Source: Lysobacterales bacterium
GTDB lineage: Bacteria > Pseudomonadota > Gammaproteobacteria > Xanthomonadales > Xanthomonadaceae
Direction: 5' to 3'
DNA: 34,078 bases
Assembly (NCBI GenBank): GCA_017302035.1
Contig: JAFLEA010000025.1
Span: forward strand, 1 to 34,078
Shown: one piece after another, positions 6,017 through 13,020 of the stretch
Numbering within the stretch: position 1 is the stretch's first letter
Layout of the letters: each line of letters begins with the position of its first letter
Notes under the pieces: generated by a model
Told to the model about the DNA's origin: nothing
What the model saw: the letters and a program-made list of their open reading frames with translations, nothing else
Database searches by the model: none
Position numbers and translations under genes: made by a program

Positions 6017-6694
6017 ATGAAGGCCTGCTGGAAGATTCTCTCGATCGCCGGTCTTGCCGGCGCGCTGCTGTTGCTCGTCGGTTGCGCATCCACGGGCGTG
6101 AACGTACCCAGTGAATGGGATGGCCTCAAGCGCGTGCCCAGCCGCAATGTGGACCAGCTGTTCGTGCTGCCCGGCACGCAGCTCGGCCCGCTACAGGCCG
6201 TGATCCTGGAGGATACGAAAGTGTCCTTCGACCGCAACTGGAATCCGAACCGCAGCCAGCGCGGCCTGTCGCGCCAGCTCAGCCAGAACGACATGGACCG
6301 CATCCGCCGCGAAGTGGGCGAGATGATGGATGCCGCGCTGCGCCAGGAGCTGGAGCGCGGCGGATACCGCGTGGTGACCACGGCGGAGGCCGACACGCTG
6401 CACATCGCTCCGGCCATCATCAACCTGTACATCACCGCCCCGGACACGAGGTCCGCCGGACGCTCCACCATCTGGGTGATGGACGCCGGGCGCATGACGC
6501 TGTTCATGGAGTTCCGCGACGCCTACTCACATCGACTGATCGCCCGCGCGGTGGACACGCGCGGGGGCACGAGCTTCGGGCAGATGCAAGTGGCCAACAG
6601 CGCGACGAACTCGGCCGAGGCGCGGCGTGCGACGACGGCCTGGGCGCGGACGCTGGTGCGCGGCCTGGACGGGCTGAAAGAAGCAACACCATGA
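6017..6694 (+). CDS. DUF3313-like lipoprotein
   Basis: A 225-residue exported protein. The signal peptide ends in a lipobox (LLLVGCAST, Cys about residue 23). The mature part has WDGLKRVPSRNVDQLFVLPG, a long charged stretch and then a helix beginning around MDRIRREVGEMMDAAL. A YRVVTTAEADTLHIAPAI segment follows, typical of the DUF3313 fold, with a final helical region rich in Ala and Arg. The start is ATG 6017, at the signal peptide; no strong Shine-Dalgarno sequence is seen (AAGAACGAACGAC). It lies 46 bases behind the truncated sulfatase start and may use that relic's promoter. Its function is unknown in the family. Confidence 0.75.
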   Translation: MKACWKILSIAGLAGALLLLVGCASTGVNVPSEWDGLKRVPSRNVDQLFVLPGTQLGPLQAVILEDTKVSFDRNWNPNRSQRGLSRQLSQNDMDRIRREVGEMMDAALRQELERGGYRVVTTAEADTLHIAPAIINLYITAPDTRSAGRSTIWVMDAGRMTLFMEFRDAYSHRLIARAVDTRGGTSFGQMQVANSATNSAEARRATTAWARTLVRGLDGLKEATP

Positions 6695-6733
6695 GGTCGG
6701 TCAATGCCTGAACGCTCTGCTACACCTGAACCC

Positions 6734-7297
6734 ATGAAAGTACGCGGATTTCTCTTTCGATCCATCATGCTTGCCGGGGCCGTGCTCGCAACGGCGCACG
6801 CAAGCGCGAGTACCGCGAGCTTCGGCCGCATCATGGCGGTGCGAGGGGTCGACCTTCAGAACCAGGGTGCGCAAACGGCCGGTGCGCTCGTCGGCGGTAC
6901 GCTCGCGGCTACATCCGGTTCGGGTCGGTCGCGCAGCAATCGCGCGCTGCGTGGAATCGGTGGCGCGGCGGTGGGCGGCGCGGTCGGCGGTGCGGCGGGC
7001 TCGACGCGCGGCTTCGAGTACACGGTGCTGATCGGTGGCACCAACACGGTACGCATCGTCACGGACAAAGCCGGGCTGCGCGTCGGCGATTGCGTATCGA
7101 TCGAGCGCGGCAACTTCAACAACATTCGCCTCGCGGCGGATGCCAACTGCGATGCACGGCCGACAGCGGCCGCGCAGTCGAGTGCGGTGGATGAGGCCGA
7201 CGCGTGTGACGTGGCAACGCAGCAGTTGCTCGACGCAACCACCGACGCGCAGTTCGATCTCGCCGAACGACGGATGCGGCTGTTGTGCGGCAGCTAG
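6734..7297 (+). CDS. Exported glycine-zipper protein
   Basis: A 187-residue protein with a cleavable signal peptide (about residues 1-26, ending AHASAS). A glycine-zipper region at about residues 48-95 is dense in Gly and Ala (GALVGGTLAATSGSG, GIGGAAVGGAVGGAAG). This resembles the 2TM-glycine-zipper region of SlyB/Pcp-type outer-membrane proteins but lacks a lipobox Cys. After it come a small strand-rich domain (FEYTVLIGG to CVSIERG) and a C-terminal helix with two Cys residues. The ATG at 6734 is preferred over the one ten codons upstream because it starts the signal peptide. It follows the DUF3313 gene by 39 bases and is probably co-transcribed. Confidence 0.72.
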   Translation: MKVRGFLFRSIMLAGAVLATAHASASTASFGRIMAVRGVDLQNQGAQTAGALVGGTLAATSGSGRSRSNRALRGIGGAAVGGAVGGAAGSTRGFEYTVLIGGTNTVRIVTDKAGLRVGDCVSIERGNFNNIRLAADANCDARPTAAAQSSAVDEADACDVATQQLLDATTDAQFDLAERRMRLLCGS

Positions 7298-7631
7298 ATA
7301 TCTCGTCGCTGGAAGTGGCGGCGGCGACGTCGGGCGACGATGGCAAACGTCACGCCGCGATCTTGCGCAGCACCTGCGGATGGAGTTCGGCAACCTTTAC
7401 AGTGTCTTCGCAACGGCCTGCACACTCATCAAGTCACCCAAGGTGACCATTGCGCCGAAGGCTCCAGCTACCCATCCTTCTCGGCTGCTCCGATTGCTAG
7501 CGACTGGAGCGATAGTTGCCGGGTGGGATTTGCACCCACTGCGACACCGTGCCTTATCACGGCGCACGAGAAATCCGGGCTGGCGTCCTGTCCCTCTACT
7601 GATCCGTTCACTAAATAGTTCGTAGTTTGGT
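7298..7631. other. Gene-free stretch holding repeat A, copy 1
   Basis: No convincing gene is seen. Most of this stretch is repeat A (about 7443-7590, listed separately). The rest, 7298-7440, includes a short run with weak coding character but no recognisable protein. The final 40 bases carry an AT-rich patch (ACTAAATAGTTCGTAGTTTGG) just before the SulP gene, which could hold its promoter or ribosome-binding region. Confidence 0.5.
7443..7590 (+). repeat. Repeat A, copy 1: structured repeat upstream of SulP gene
   Basis: About 145 bases match 9583-9730. Two adjacent hairpins are preserved in both copies: GTGGG-loop-CCCAC and CCGTG-CCTTAT-CACGG. A shared GCGCACGAGAAATCCGGGC tail follows. Loop bases vary while stems are kept (ATTTGCA versus GTTCGCA). 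It ends about 40 bases before the SulP start codon. It could be a structured RNA leader or a repetitive extragenic element; I cannot name a known family. Confidence 0.75.
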
Positions 7632-9347
7632 ATGACGATCGCCATGCCCAGCAAGCCCGATGCACACAGGCGCGGTCAGCTGTCATCCGACATGATCGCC
7701 GCATTCACCTTCGCGGTGGTCAACGTGCCACAAGCGATGGGCCATGCGCTGTTGGCCACGGTCAATCCGGTGCTGGGTATTTTTACGCTGATGGTTGCTG
7801 TGCCCATCGGCGCCATTTTCAGCAGCTCGGTGCTGATGAACGTGTCCAGCACCGCTGCGCTGTCGGTGGCCATCGGGGTCATCCTGGCGGAGGTACCGGC
7901 CGACCAGAAGGCCGAGGCGCTGGTCGTGCTGGTGCTGCTGGTCGGCGTGATCCAGTTGCTGGCTGGCCTGTTCCGGCTGGGCTTCCTGGTGCGGTTCGTC
8001 TCCAACTCGGTGATGACGGGCTTTCTCAACGGCGTGGCGGTACTGATCATCCTGGGCCAGTTGGCCGACCTGACGGGCTATCGGAGCACTTTCCCGAATC
8101 CGGTCGGACGGGCACTGGACCTTCTGCTGCGGATCAATCAGGTCAACTTGCAGGTGAGCGCGATCGGCGCATTCACGCTGGGGCTGATCGTGCTATTGCT
8201 GTGGGTGAAGTCGCTTCGGCGTTTCGCCTTCTTCATCGCGATTGCTGCGGCAACGGCGCTCCTGGCGGTCCTGAACATTCCTGCGTTGTCCTCGGCATCC
8301 CACTTCGCCGCAGTGCCAACGGTTGGCGACATCGCATCCATTCCGCGTTCGCTGCCGCGGTTCTCCATTCCGCAGATGTCACTGGTACCGTTGCTCTTGT
8401 TGCCGGCCTTTTCCGTGGCCATCATCGGGTTGGTCCAGGGCGCAGGCGTGAGCCAAGGCACCCCCAACCCCGATGGGCGGTATCCGGATGTGTCGCGCGA
8501 CTTTCTCGGTCAGGGCGCGGCGAACATCGCCACCAGCCTGGCCGGCGGAATTGCGGCCGGAGGATCGGTCTCCGGCACCGCGCTGATCATCAGCGCCGGC
8601 GGCAAATCGCGCTGGGCCAATATCTTCGTCGGGCTGTTCGTGGTGGCGATCGTGCTGCTGGCCGCGTCGCTGGTCGAACGCGTGCCCATGCCCGCGCTCG
8701 CCGCCTTGCTGATCGTGGCAGGCTTTCAGAGCCTGCGCATTCCACAGGCCGTGATCGCCTGGAAGACCGGCAGGATCTCGCGAGCCGTGATGATCGTGAC
8801 CTTTCTCGCCACTTTGGCGGTGCCTCTGCAATTCGCAGTCCTGTTCGGCGTGGCGCTCAGCATCGTGCTGCAGATGTTTCGCCAATCGAACAAAGTCGTC
8901 ATCACACAATGGGTGCTGCAACCCCAAGGCTTTCCCATCGAGCAACCGCCGCCGGCGCAGTTGCCGGGTCACCAGTTCACACTGCTCCAGGTCTATGGCA
9001 GCCTTTTCTTTGCCGCGGCCAAGAGCATGGAAGAGCTGCTTCCGCGCGTGGACCACGCCACGCATGCCGTAGTTGCGATCAACCTGCGCGGCAAGAGCGA
9101 AGTCGGCAGCACGTTCATGACCGTGCTACAGCGCTACGGCGAGACGCTGCAGAAGCACGAAAGCAAGCTGATGCTGGTGGGCGTCGACCCGGTCGTCCGC
9201 GACCAGCTCGCCAAGACCGGAATGCTCGAGGTTCTTGGCGAGAAGAACGTTTTCGTGGCCACGCGGCAACTGGGCGAAGGCCTCAATCAGGCCGTGGCGG
9301 CGGCCACCGCCTGGCTCGATGCGCACGCCGCCGGGCAGGCACAGTAG
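7632..9347 (+). CDS. SulP-family anion transporter with STAS domain
   Basis: A 571-residue inner-membrane transporter of the SulP (SLC26) family, which moves sulfate, bicarbonate or related anions. The N-terminal signature region (MIAAFTFAVVNVPQAMGHALLA) and about 12 hydrophobic segments span residues 20-425. The conserved stretch SGTALIISAGGKSRWANIFVGL lies in the middle. The C-terminal STAS domain, about residues 445-560, contains the VVAINLRGKSEVGSTFMTVL pattern and the usual strand-helix order. Start 7632 is an ATG; an ATG at 7644 is an alternative. The context (repeat A upstream; sulfatase, FGE and sulfatase-maturase relic downstream) makes sulfate the likeliest substrate, perhaps handling sulfate released by the sulfatase. 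Specificity cannot be read from sequence. Confidence 0.9.
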   Translation: MTIAMPSKPDAHRRGQLSSDMIAAFTFAVVNVPQAMGHALLATVNPVLGIFTLMVAVPIGAIFSSSVLMNVSSTAALSVAIGVILAEVPADQKAEALVVLVLLVGVIQLLAGLFRLGFLVRFVSNSVMTGFLNGVAVLIILGQLADLTGYRSTFPNPVGRALDLLLRINQVNLQVSAIGAFTLGLIVLLLWVKSLRRFAFFIAIAAATALLAVLNIPALSSASHFAAVPTVGDIASIPRSLPRFSIPQMSLVPLLLLPAFSVAIIGLVQGAGVSQGTPNPDGRYPDVSRDFLGQGAANIATSLAGGIAAGGSVSGTALIISAGGKSRWANIFVGLFVVAIVLLAASLVERVPMPALAALLIVAGFQSLRIPQAVIAWKTGRISRAVMIVTFLATLAVPLQFAVLFGVALSIVLQMFRQSNKVVITQWVLQPQGFPIEQPPPAQLPGHQFTLLQVYGSLFFAAAKSMEELLPRVDHATHAVVAINLRGKSEVGSTFMTVLQRYGETLQKHESKLMLVGVDPVVRDQLAKTGMLEVLGEKNVFVATRQLGEGLNQAVAAATAWLDAHAAGQAQ

Positions 9348-9401
9348 ATCGACGACGGGTTCGTAACCAGATCTTGCCTGCTGAAGCACGTCCGGCCGTG
9401 A

Positions 9402-9590
9402 TATCCCGACCACTCCCCGCCGGGCTTTCATCTGCTCGCCAAGCCGAGCGGGTCGACCTGCAACGTCGATTGCGCGTACTGCTTCTTTCTCTCCAAGGAG
9501 GCCCTGCAGGTCCGCGTCAACGACTTCGCAATGACCCGTATTGAGCAGGCGGTGCATTTCGCGCACCACCGCAAGCGCATTGTGACCCTT
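9402..9590 (+). pseudogene. Fragment of anaerobic sulfatase-maturating radical SAM enzyme (anSME)
   Basis: The + frame at 9423-9506 reads GFHLLAKPSGSTCNVDCAYC followed by FFLSKEAL. This is the N-terminal radical-SAM signature of anaerobic sulfatase-maturating enzymes: the CxxxCxxC cluster motif within LAKPSG...C and the FFLSKE follow-on. An in-frame TGA at 9399-9401 lies just upstream and no start is available. The maturase similarity ends after about 30 residues, and the frame drifts into repeat A. In the family this enzyme converts a sulfatase active-site Cys or Ser to formylglycine without oxygen. Only the motif-bearing scrap remains, next to an intact sulfatase; the intact oxygen-dependent FGE lies at 14146. 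Confidence 0.82.
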
Positions 9591-9730
9591 GCATCGAAGG
9601 TTTCAGCCGCCCATCCTTCTGCGGCTGCTCCGATTGCTGCCGGGCGGAGCGACAGTTGCCAGGTGGGGTTCGCACCCACTGGGACGCCGTGCCTTGTCAC
9701 GGCGCACGAGAAATCCGGGCTGGCGGCAGC
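9583..9730 (+). repeat. Repeat A, copy 2: structured repeat upstream of the sulfatase region
   Basis: This is the partner of 7443-7590. The two hairpins are kept (GTGGG/CCCAC and GCCGTG-CCTTGT-CACGGC) with changes in loops and linkers. It directly joins repeat B here, whereas at the first locus A and B copies are about 1.5 kb apart. Confidence 0.75.
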
Positions 9731-9732
9731 CG

Positions 9733-10025
9733 GGCTGGACGGCAAGGGCGTCCTGTTTTCGCTGCCCATTCACGCAAATCTGGCACGATTTGCATAGGAG
9801 CCGCAGGCGGGCCAGGTTGAAGATTGGTCAAGGCAGGTGCCATGCGAAAAGAGGCGCCCGGTTTACCGGGTTCGCTGGCCTTACGGTGCGTTGGCGCGTG
9901 TGGCGAAATTGCCGGCGCTGGCACGGGGGCAAGGCATCTCCTTACGGCGGGTCAATTGTTGGCGTTGCCGTTCGTCTGAGCGCAAACATTAGGAGATCCG
10001 CGACATGGCAAAGGGCCAACCAAAT
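9733..10025 (+). repeat. Repeat B, copy 2: upstream region of the intact sulfatase
   Basis: This is the partner of 5650-5940. It extends through the 16-bp motif, the CCCGGTTTACCGGG hairpin (around 9858) and the ribosome-binding stretch into the first codons of the sulfatase (ATG 10005). It therefore probably holds the sulfatase promoter and a leader of about 200 bases. Confidence 0.88.
9781..9796 (+). promoter_or_regulatory. Shared 16-bp motif, site 2 (sulfatase)
   Basis: TGGCACGATTTGCATA within GCAAATC-N6-GATTTGC (9774-9793). It lies 209 bases upstream of the sulfatase ATG. A candidate operator for the AraC-family regulator at 13021. Confidence 0.65.
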
Positions 10026-11507
10026 ATTCTGGTCATGTGGGGAGACGATATCGGTCAATCGAACCTGTCGATCTTCACCAAGGGCATGATGGGTTATCGT
10101 ACGCCGAACATCGACCGCATCGCCGAAGAAGGCTTGCTGTTCACCGACTATTACGCGGAGCAGAGCTGCACCGCGGGTCGCGCTTCGTTCATCACCGGCC
10201 AGTGCGGCTTCCGGACCGGCCTTACCAAGGTGGGGCTGCCGGGGGCGGATATCGGCCTGCGCGGTGAAGACCCGACGATCGCCCGCGTGATGAAGGGCCA
10301 GGGCTATGCCACCGGCCAGTTCGGCAAGAACCACCTGGGCGACAAGGACGAGTTCCTGCCGACGATGCATGGCTTCGATGAATTCTTCGGCAACCTCTAT
10401 CACCTGAACGCCGAGGATGAGCCCGAGCTGCGCGACTATCCGCCGGCCAAGGATTTCCCGAATTTCCGCGAGAGATTTGGCCCGCGCGGCGTGCTGCACT
10501 GCCATGCCGACGGCAAGGGCGGGCAGACGATCGTCGATACCGGCCCGCTGACGAAAAAGCGGATGGAGACGATCGACGATGAGGTGCTGGAAAAGACCAT
10601 CGATTTCATCAAGCGGGCCAACGCGGCCGGCACGCCGTTCTTCGTGTGGTTCAACACCACGCACATGCACTTCCGCACCCGCGTCAAGCCCGAGAGCCTC
10701 GGCCAGTCGGGCCGCTGGCAGTCGGAATACCACGACGTGATGATCGATCACGACAAGGCCATTGGCGTGCTCCTGGACCTGCTCGACGAGCTGGGCATCA
10801 CCGACAACACCTTCGTGATGTACTCGACTGACAACGGCCCCCACTGCAACAGCTGGCCGGATGCCGGCACCACGCCGTTCCGCGCGGAAAAGAACACCAA
10901 CTGGGAAGGTGCCTATCGCGTGCCCTGCCTGGTGCGCTGGCCGGGCCACATCGAGCCGGGGTCGATTTCCAACGGCATCGTCGCCCATCTGGACTGGCTG
11001 CCGACCTTGGCGGCCGTCGCAGGCGAGCCCGACATCAAGGGCAAGTTCCTGAAGGGCCACACCGTCGACGGGCATAGCTACAAGGTCCACATCGACGGCA
11101 TGAACCAGTTGGAGCACATTACCGGCAAGGCGCCCAGCGCCCGCGCCGGCTTCGTCTACTGGACGGATGATGGAGACATCGCCTGCCTGCGCTACGACAA
11201 CTGGAAGTTCGTGTTCATGGAGCAGCGCTGCCAGGGCACCTGCATGATCTGGTCCGAGCCGCTGACAACGCTGCGCGTGCCGAAGATCTTCAATCTGCGC
11301 ACCGACCCTTATGAGCACGCGGACATTACCTCGAACAGCTACTGGGACTGGATCTTCGACCACATCTATCTGATGGTGCCCGCCCAGGTGGTGGTCGGGG
11401 AGTTCCTGGAGACGTTCAAGGAGTTCCCGCCCAGGCAGTCCGCGGCCTCCTTCGTTCTCAAGGGCGTGCTCGAGAAGATGAGCCGGGGGGCGTCTGGCGG
11501 CGACTGA
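10005..11507 (+). CDS. Cytoplasmic Cys-type sulfatase (arylsulfatase family)
   Basis: A 500-residue sulfatase that hydrolyses sulfate esters. Metal-binding Asp pair D14-D15 sits in VMWGDDIGQ. The activation motif is C55-T-A-G-R59, a CxAxR variant of the usual CxPxR, where Cys is converted to formylglycine. The distal metal motif D276-N277-G lies in MYSTDNGPH. There is no signal peptide: the catalytic fold begins at residue 5, so it should work in the cytoplasm and needs substrate import. The ribosome-binding stretch is AGGAGATCCGCGAC before ATG 10005. FGE at 14146 should activate it, and the adjacent BASS transporter may supply substrate or move product. A strong terminator follows. The substrate is not evident. 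Confidence 0.92.
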   Translation: MAKGQPNILVMWGDDIGQSNLSIFTKGMMGYRTPNIDRIAEEGLLFTDYYAEQSCTAGRASFITGQCGFRTGLTKVGLPGADIGLRGEDPTIARVMKGQGYATGQFGKNHLGDKDEFLPTMHGFDEFFGNLYHLNAEDEPELRDYPPAKDFPNFRERFGPRGVLHCHADGKGGQTIVDTGPLTKKRMETIDDEVLEKTIDFIKRANAAGTPFFVWFNTTHMHFRTRVKPESLGQSGRWQSEYHDVMIDHDKAIGVLLDLLDELGITDNTFVMYSTDNGPHCNSWPDAGTTPFRAEKNTNWEGAYRVPCLVRWPGHIEPGSISNGIVAHLDWLPTLAAVAGEPDIKGKFLKGHTVDGHSYKVHIDGMNQLEHITGKAPSARAGFVYWTDDGDIACLRYDNWKFVFMEQRCQGTCMIWSEPLTTLRVPKIFNLRTDPYEHADITSNSYWDWIFDHIYLMVPAQVVVGEFLETFKEFPPRQSAASFVLKGVLEKMSRGASGGD

Positions 11508-11536
11508 TGGCGAAGTCCGGCATGAATCGCCAATAG

Positions 11537-11576
11537 CGTGGCCGGGCGGGTAGCACCCGCCCGGCCACGTCGTTTT
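11537..11576 (+). terminator. Rho-independent terminator after sulfatase
   Basis: A perfect 15-bp stem (CGTGGCCGGGCGGGT and its complement) with a 3-base AGC loop, followed by TCGTTTT. It begins 29 bases after the sulfatase stop and separates it from the transporter gene at 11600. Confidence 0.9.
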
Positions 11577-11599
11577 GAGTGGCGAAGGGGAGATCGGGC

Positions 11600-12460
11600 A
11601 TGGATCCTGCTGTTCTTCTGCAAGGGGCGATCGTGTTGTCGATCGCGCTTCTGGTGTTTTCCATCGGACTTGAAGTCGTGCCGGGCACCATCACGGGTTT
11701 CCTGAAAGACCCGCGCCCCGCCACGCGCGCCCTGCTGGCGATGTTCGTGGCGATGCCGCTGTTCGTGCTGGGGCTGGCGTTGGCCGTCCCCATCCGGCCG
11801 GCCGTGCTTGCAGCGCTGCTGGCGCTCAGCATTTCCCCAATGCCGCCGATCCTTCCCATCAAGGAACGGAAGGCTGGCGCCGGCCTCGATTATGCGCTGG
11901 GTATCCAGGTGACCGCGACCTTTCTGTCGCTGGCCATCGCGCCCTTGTGGATACTCGTGTTCGAGCGAATTGCCGGGCGCGCCTTTCCCTTTCGCCCGGT
12001 GGCCATGCTCGTCACCTTGCTGATGACCGTGGTTGCGCCGTTGGTCCTTGGCATCGTCGTCAACCGCCTGCTGCCGGATCTTGCGCGCAAACTGGAAAAG
12101 CCGGTGAGCCGGGTGGCGCTGGTGGCCCTTCTGGCCGGCGCCCCCGTCCTGTTGTGGAAGCTGGGTCCGGCGATGGGCGCCACCCTTGGCGGCGGCACGC
12201 TTGCCATCATGGTGCTGGTCGCCGTGTTCGGGCTCGTCGTGGGCTACCTGCTGGGCGGGCCGGACCGTGGCAATCGTGGTGCGCTGGCGCTGGCGACATC
12301 CGCGCGGCACCCCGGTGTTGCCATCGGGCTTGCAACCGCGCTGTTCGCCGGCGCGGCGATGCCGGTGATCGGAGCGGTGCTCGTCTATTTCCTGGTGAGC
12401 GCCGTGATCGGGATGCCGTTCGTCCGGCTGGTTCAGAAGCAGACGGCGCCACCGGCTTGA
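11600..12460 (+). CDS. BASS-type (bile acid:sodium symporter-like) transporter
   Basis: A 286-residue inner-membrane protein with about nine hydrophobic segments spread along its length. The pattern (IGLEVVPGTITGFLKDPRP near the N-terminus, ISPMPPILPIKERK in a re-entrant loop around residues 77-90, and TSARHPGVAIGLATALF around 232-250) is that of the bile acid:sodium symporter family. In bacteria this family takes up organic anions such as steroid acids, keto acids and pantoate. Start ATG 11600 follows GGGGAGATCGGGC. An upstream in-frame GTG would sit in the terminator, so I rejected it. Adjacency to a cytoplasmic sulfatase suggests import of a sulfated organic anion; that is inference. It is convergent with the DUF1622 gene. 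Confidence 0.8.
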   Translation: MDPAVLLQGAIVLSIALLVFSIGLEVVPGTITGFLKDPRPATRALLAMFVAMPLFVLGLALAVPIRPAVLAALLALSISPMPPILPIKERKAGAGLDYALGIQVTATFLSLAIAPLWILVFERIAGRAFPFRPVAMLVTLLMTVVAPLVLGIVVNRLLPDLARKLEKPVSRVALVALLAGAPVLLWKLGPAMGATLGGGTLAIMVLVAVFGLVVGYLLGGPDRGNRGALALATSARHPGVAIGLATALFAGAAMPVIGAVLVYFLVSAVIGMPFVRLVQKQTAPPA

Positions 12461-12467
12461 AGCAACT

Positions 12468-12501
12468 GGCCGCCGAACCTACTCGGGCTCGGCGGCCTTT
12501 C
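12468..12501. terminator. Hairpin between convergent genes (likely terminator)
   Basis: The inverted repeat GGCCGCCGA / TCGGCGGCC (12468-12476 and 12489-12497) is followed by TTT. It begins 8 bases after the transporter stop and overlaps the last codons of the convergent DUF1622 gene. It would serve mainly the + strand. Confidence 0.65.
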
Positions 12502-12877
12502 GGGCCTCGTGCCGTTCCCGCGCTTCGCTCTTCGGCCTGAAGTCTTCAAGATCCTTGGTGAGGAACCAATTCAGCACGGTCCGGATGCCGGCAATGGCCG
12601 CCAGCTTGCCGATCTCGTCCCAGGTGGGGGAAACGGCCGAGCGGATGATGTCGGCCGCCAGGGCAAACTCCAGCGCCAGCAGGATCCAGACGGCGAAGCT
12701 CAGCCACAGCGCCTTCGCGGCCACCAGTGGCTCCGGTGCGGAAAATATCCCCGGCACCCGGATCAGCGCCTGCACGGTGCCGATCGTCGCGATCATCACG
12801 ACCGAGCCTTCGATCAGCAGCGCCACGAACGACGCGAAGAAACGGAAGTTTTCCTCGAACAGCTGCAATATGTCCAT
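12479..12877 (-). CDS. DUF1622 family membrane protein
   Basis: A 132-residue inner-membrane protein. The layout is typical of DUF1622: a first hydrophobic segment (about residues 13-37), a second with WLSFAVWILLALEFALAADI (about 59-79), then the conserved SPTWDEIGKLAAIAGIRTVL segment and a charged C-terminal tail rich in Glu, Lys and Arg. Its function is unknown. The ATG at 12877 is chosen because the family starts there (MDILQLFEENF); a longer frame would run into the motif at 12940. It is divergent from the AraC regulator gene, and the 143 bases between them carry the shared 16-bp motif, so both genes may respond to it. Confidence 0.82.
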   Translation of the reverse strand: MDILQLFEENFRFFASFVALLIEGSVVMIATIGTVQALIRVPGIFSAPEPLVAAKALWLSFAVWILLALEFALAADIIRSAVSPTWDEIGKLAAIAGIRTVLNWFLTKDLEDFRPKSEARERHEARKAAEPE

Positions 12878-12939
12878 GCCCGCATGATTACTTGCCTGCC
12901 AATCGCCCCGCAACCGGGGCTTCCATCTCGCTGCATAAA

Positions 12940-12955
12940 TGGCACGATTTGCATA
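12940..12955 (+). promoter_or_regulatory. Shared 16-bp motif, site 3 (AraC regulator promoter)
   Basis: TGGCACGATTTGCATA, identical to sites 1 and 2, with a weaker left arm (GCATAAAT). It lies 65 bases upstream of the regulator start, between divergent genes. This fits autoregulation by the AraC-family protein. Confidence 0.65.
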
Positions 12956-13020
12956 GTAGCCTGCCAATTTCGGGGGATTCTGTTGGGGGGTCGTTCCAAC
13001 CGCCAGAGCAGAGGTGGCGA

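Larger units (their letters stand above)
9348..10004. other. Intergenic region: maturase relic, repeat A copy 2, repeat B copy 2
   Basis: No intact gene. In order it carries a fragment of a radical-SAM sulfatase maturase, structured repeat A and repeat B with the shared 16-bp motif, leading straight into the sulfatase gene. Each part is listed separately. A 45-codon frame from 9842 (MRKEAPGLPGS...) is not kept in the other copy of repeat B because of frame-changing indels, so I treat it as non-coding leader. Confidence 0.7.

Noticed and set aside
9781-9796. Sigma-54 promoter (TGGCACG...TTGCA) at the shared motif
   Set aside because: GG and GC are 8 bases apart instead of 10, in all three identical copies, and no sigma-54 activator gene is seen. 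An operator within an inverted repeat fits better.
9842-9979. 45-codon leader peptide upstream of the sulfatase
   Set aside because: The other copy of repeat B changes its frame by small indels, so the coding sequence is not conserved.
9942-11363. - strand frame of 473 codons opposite the sulfatase
   Set aside because: Shadow of a GC-rich gene; no family features and it begins within repeat B.
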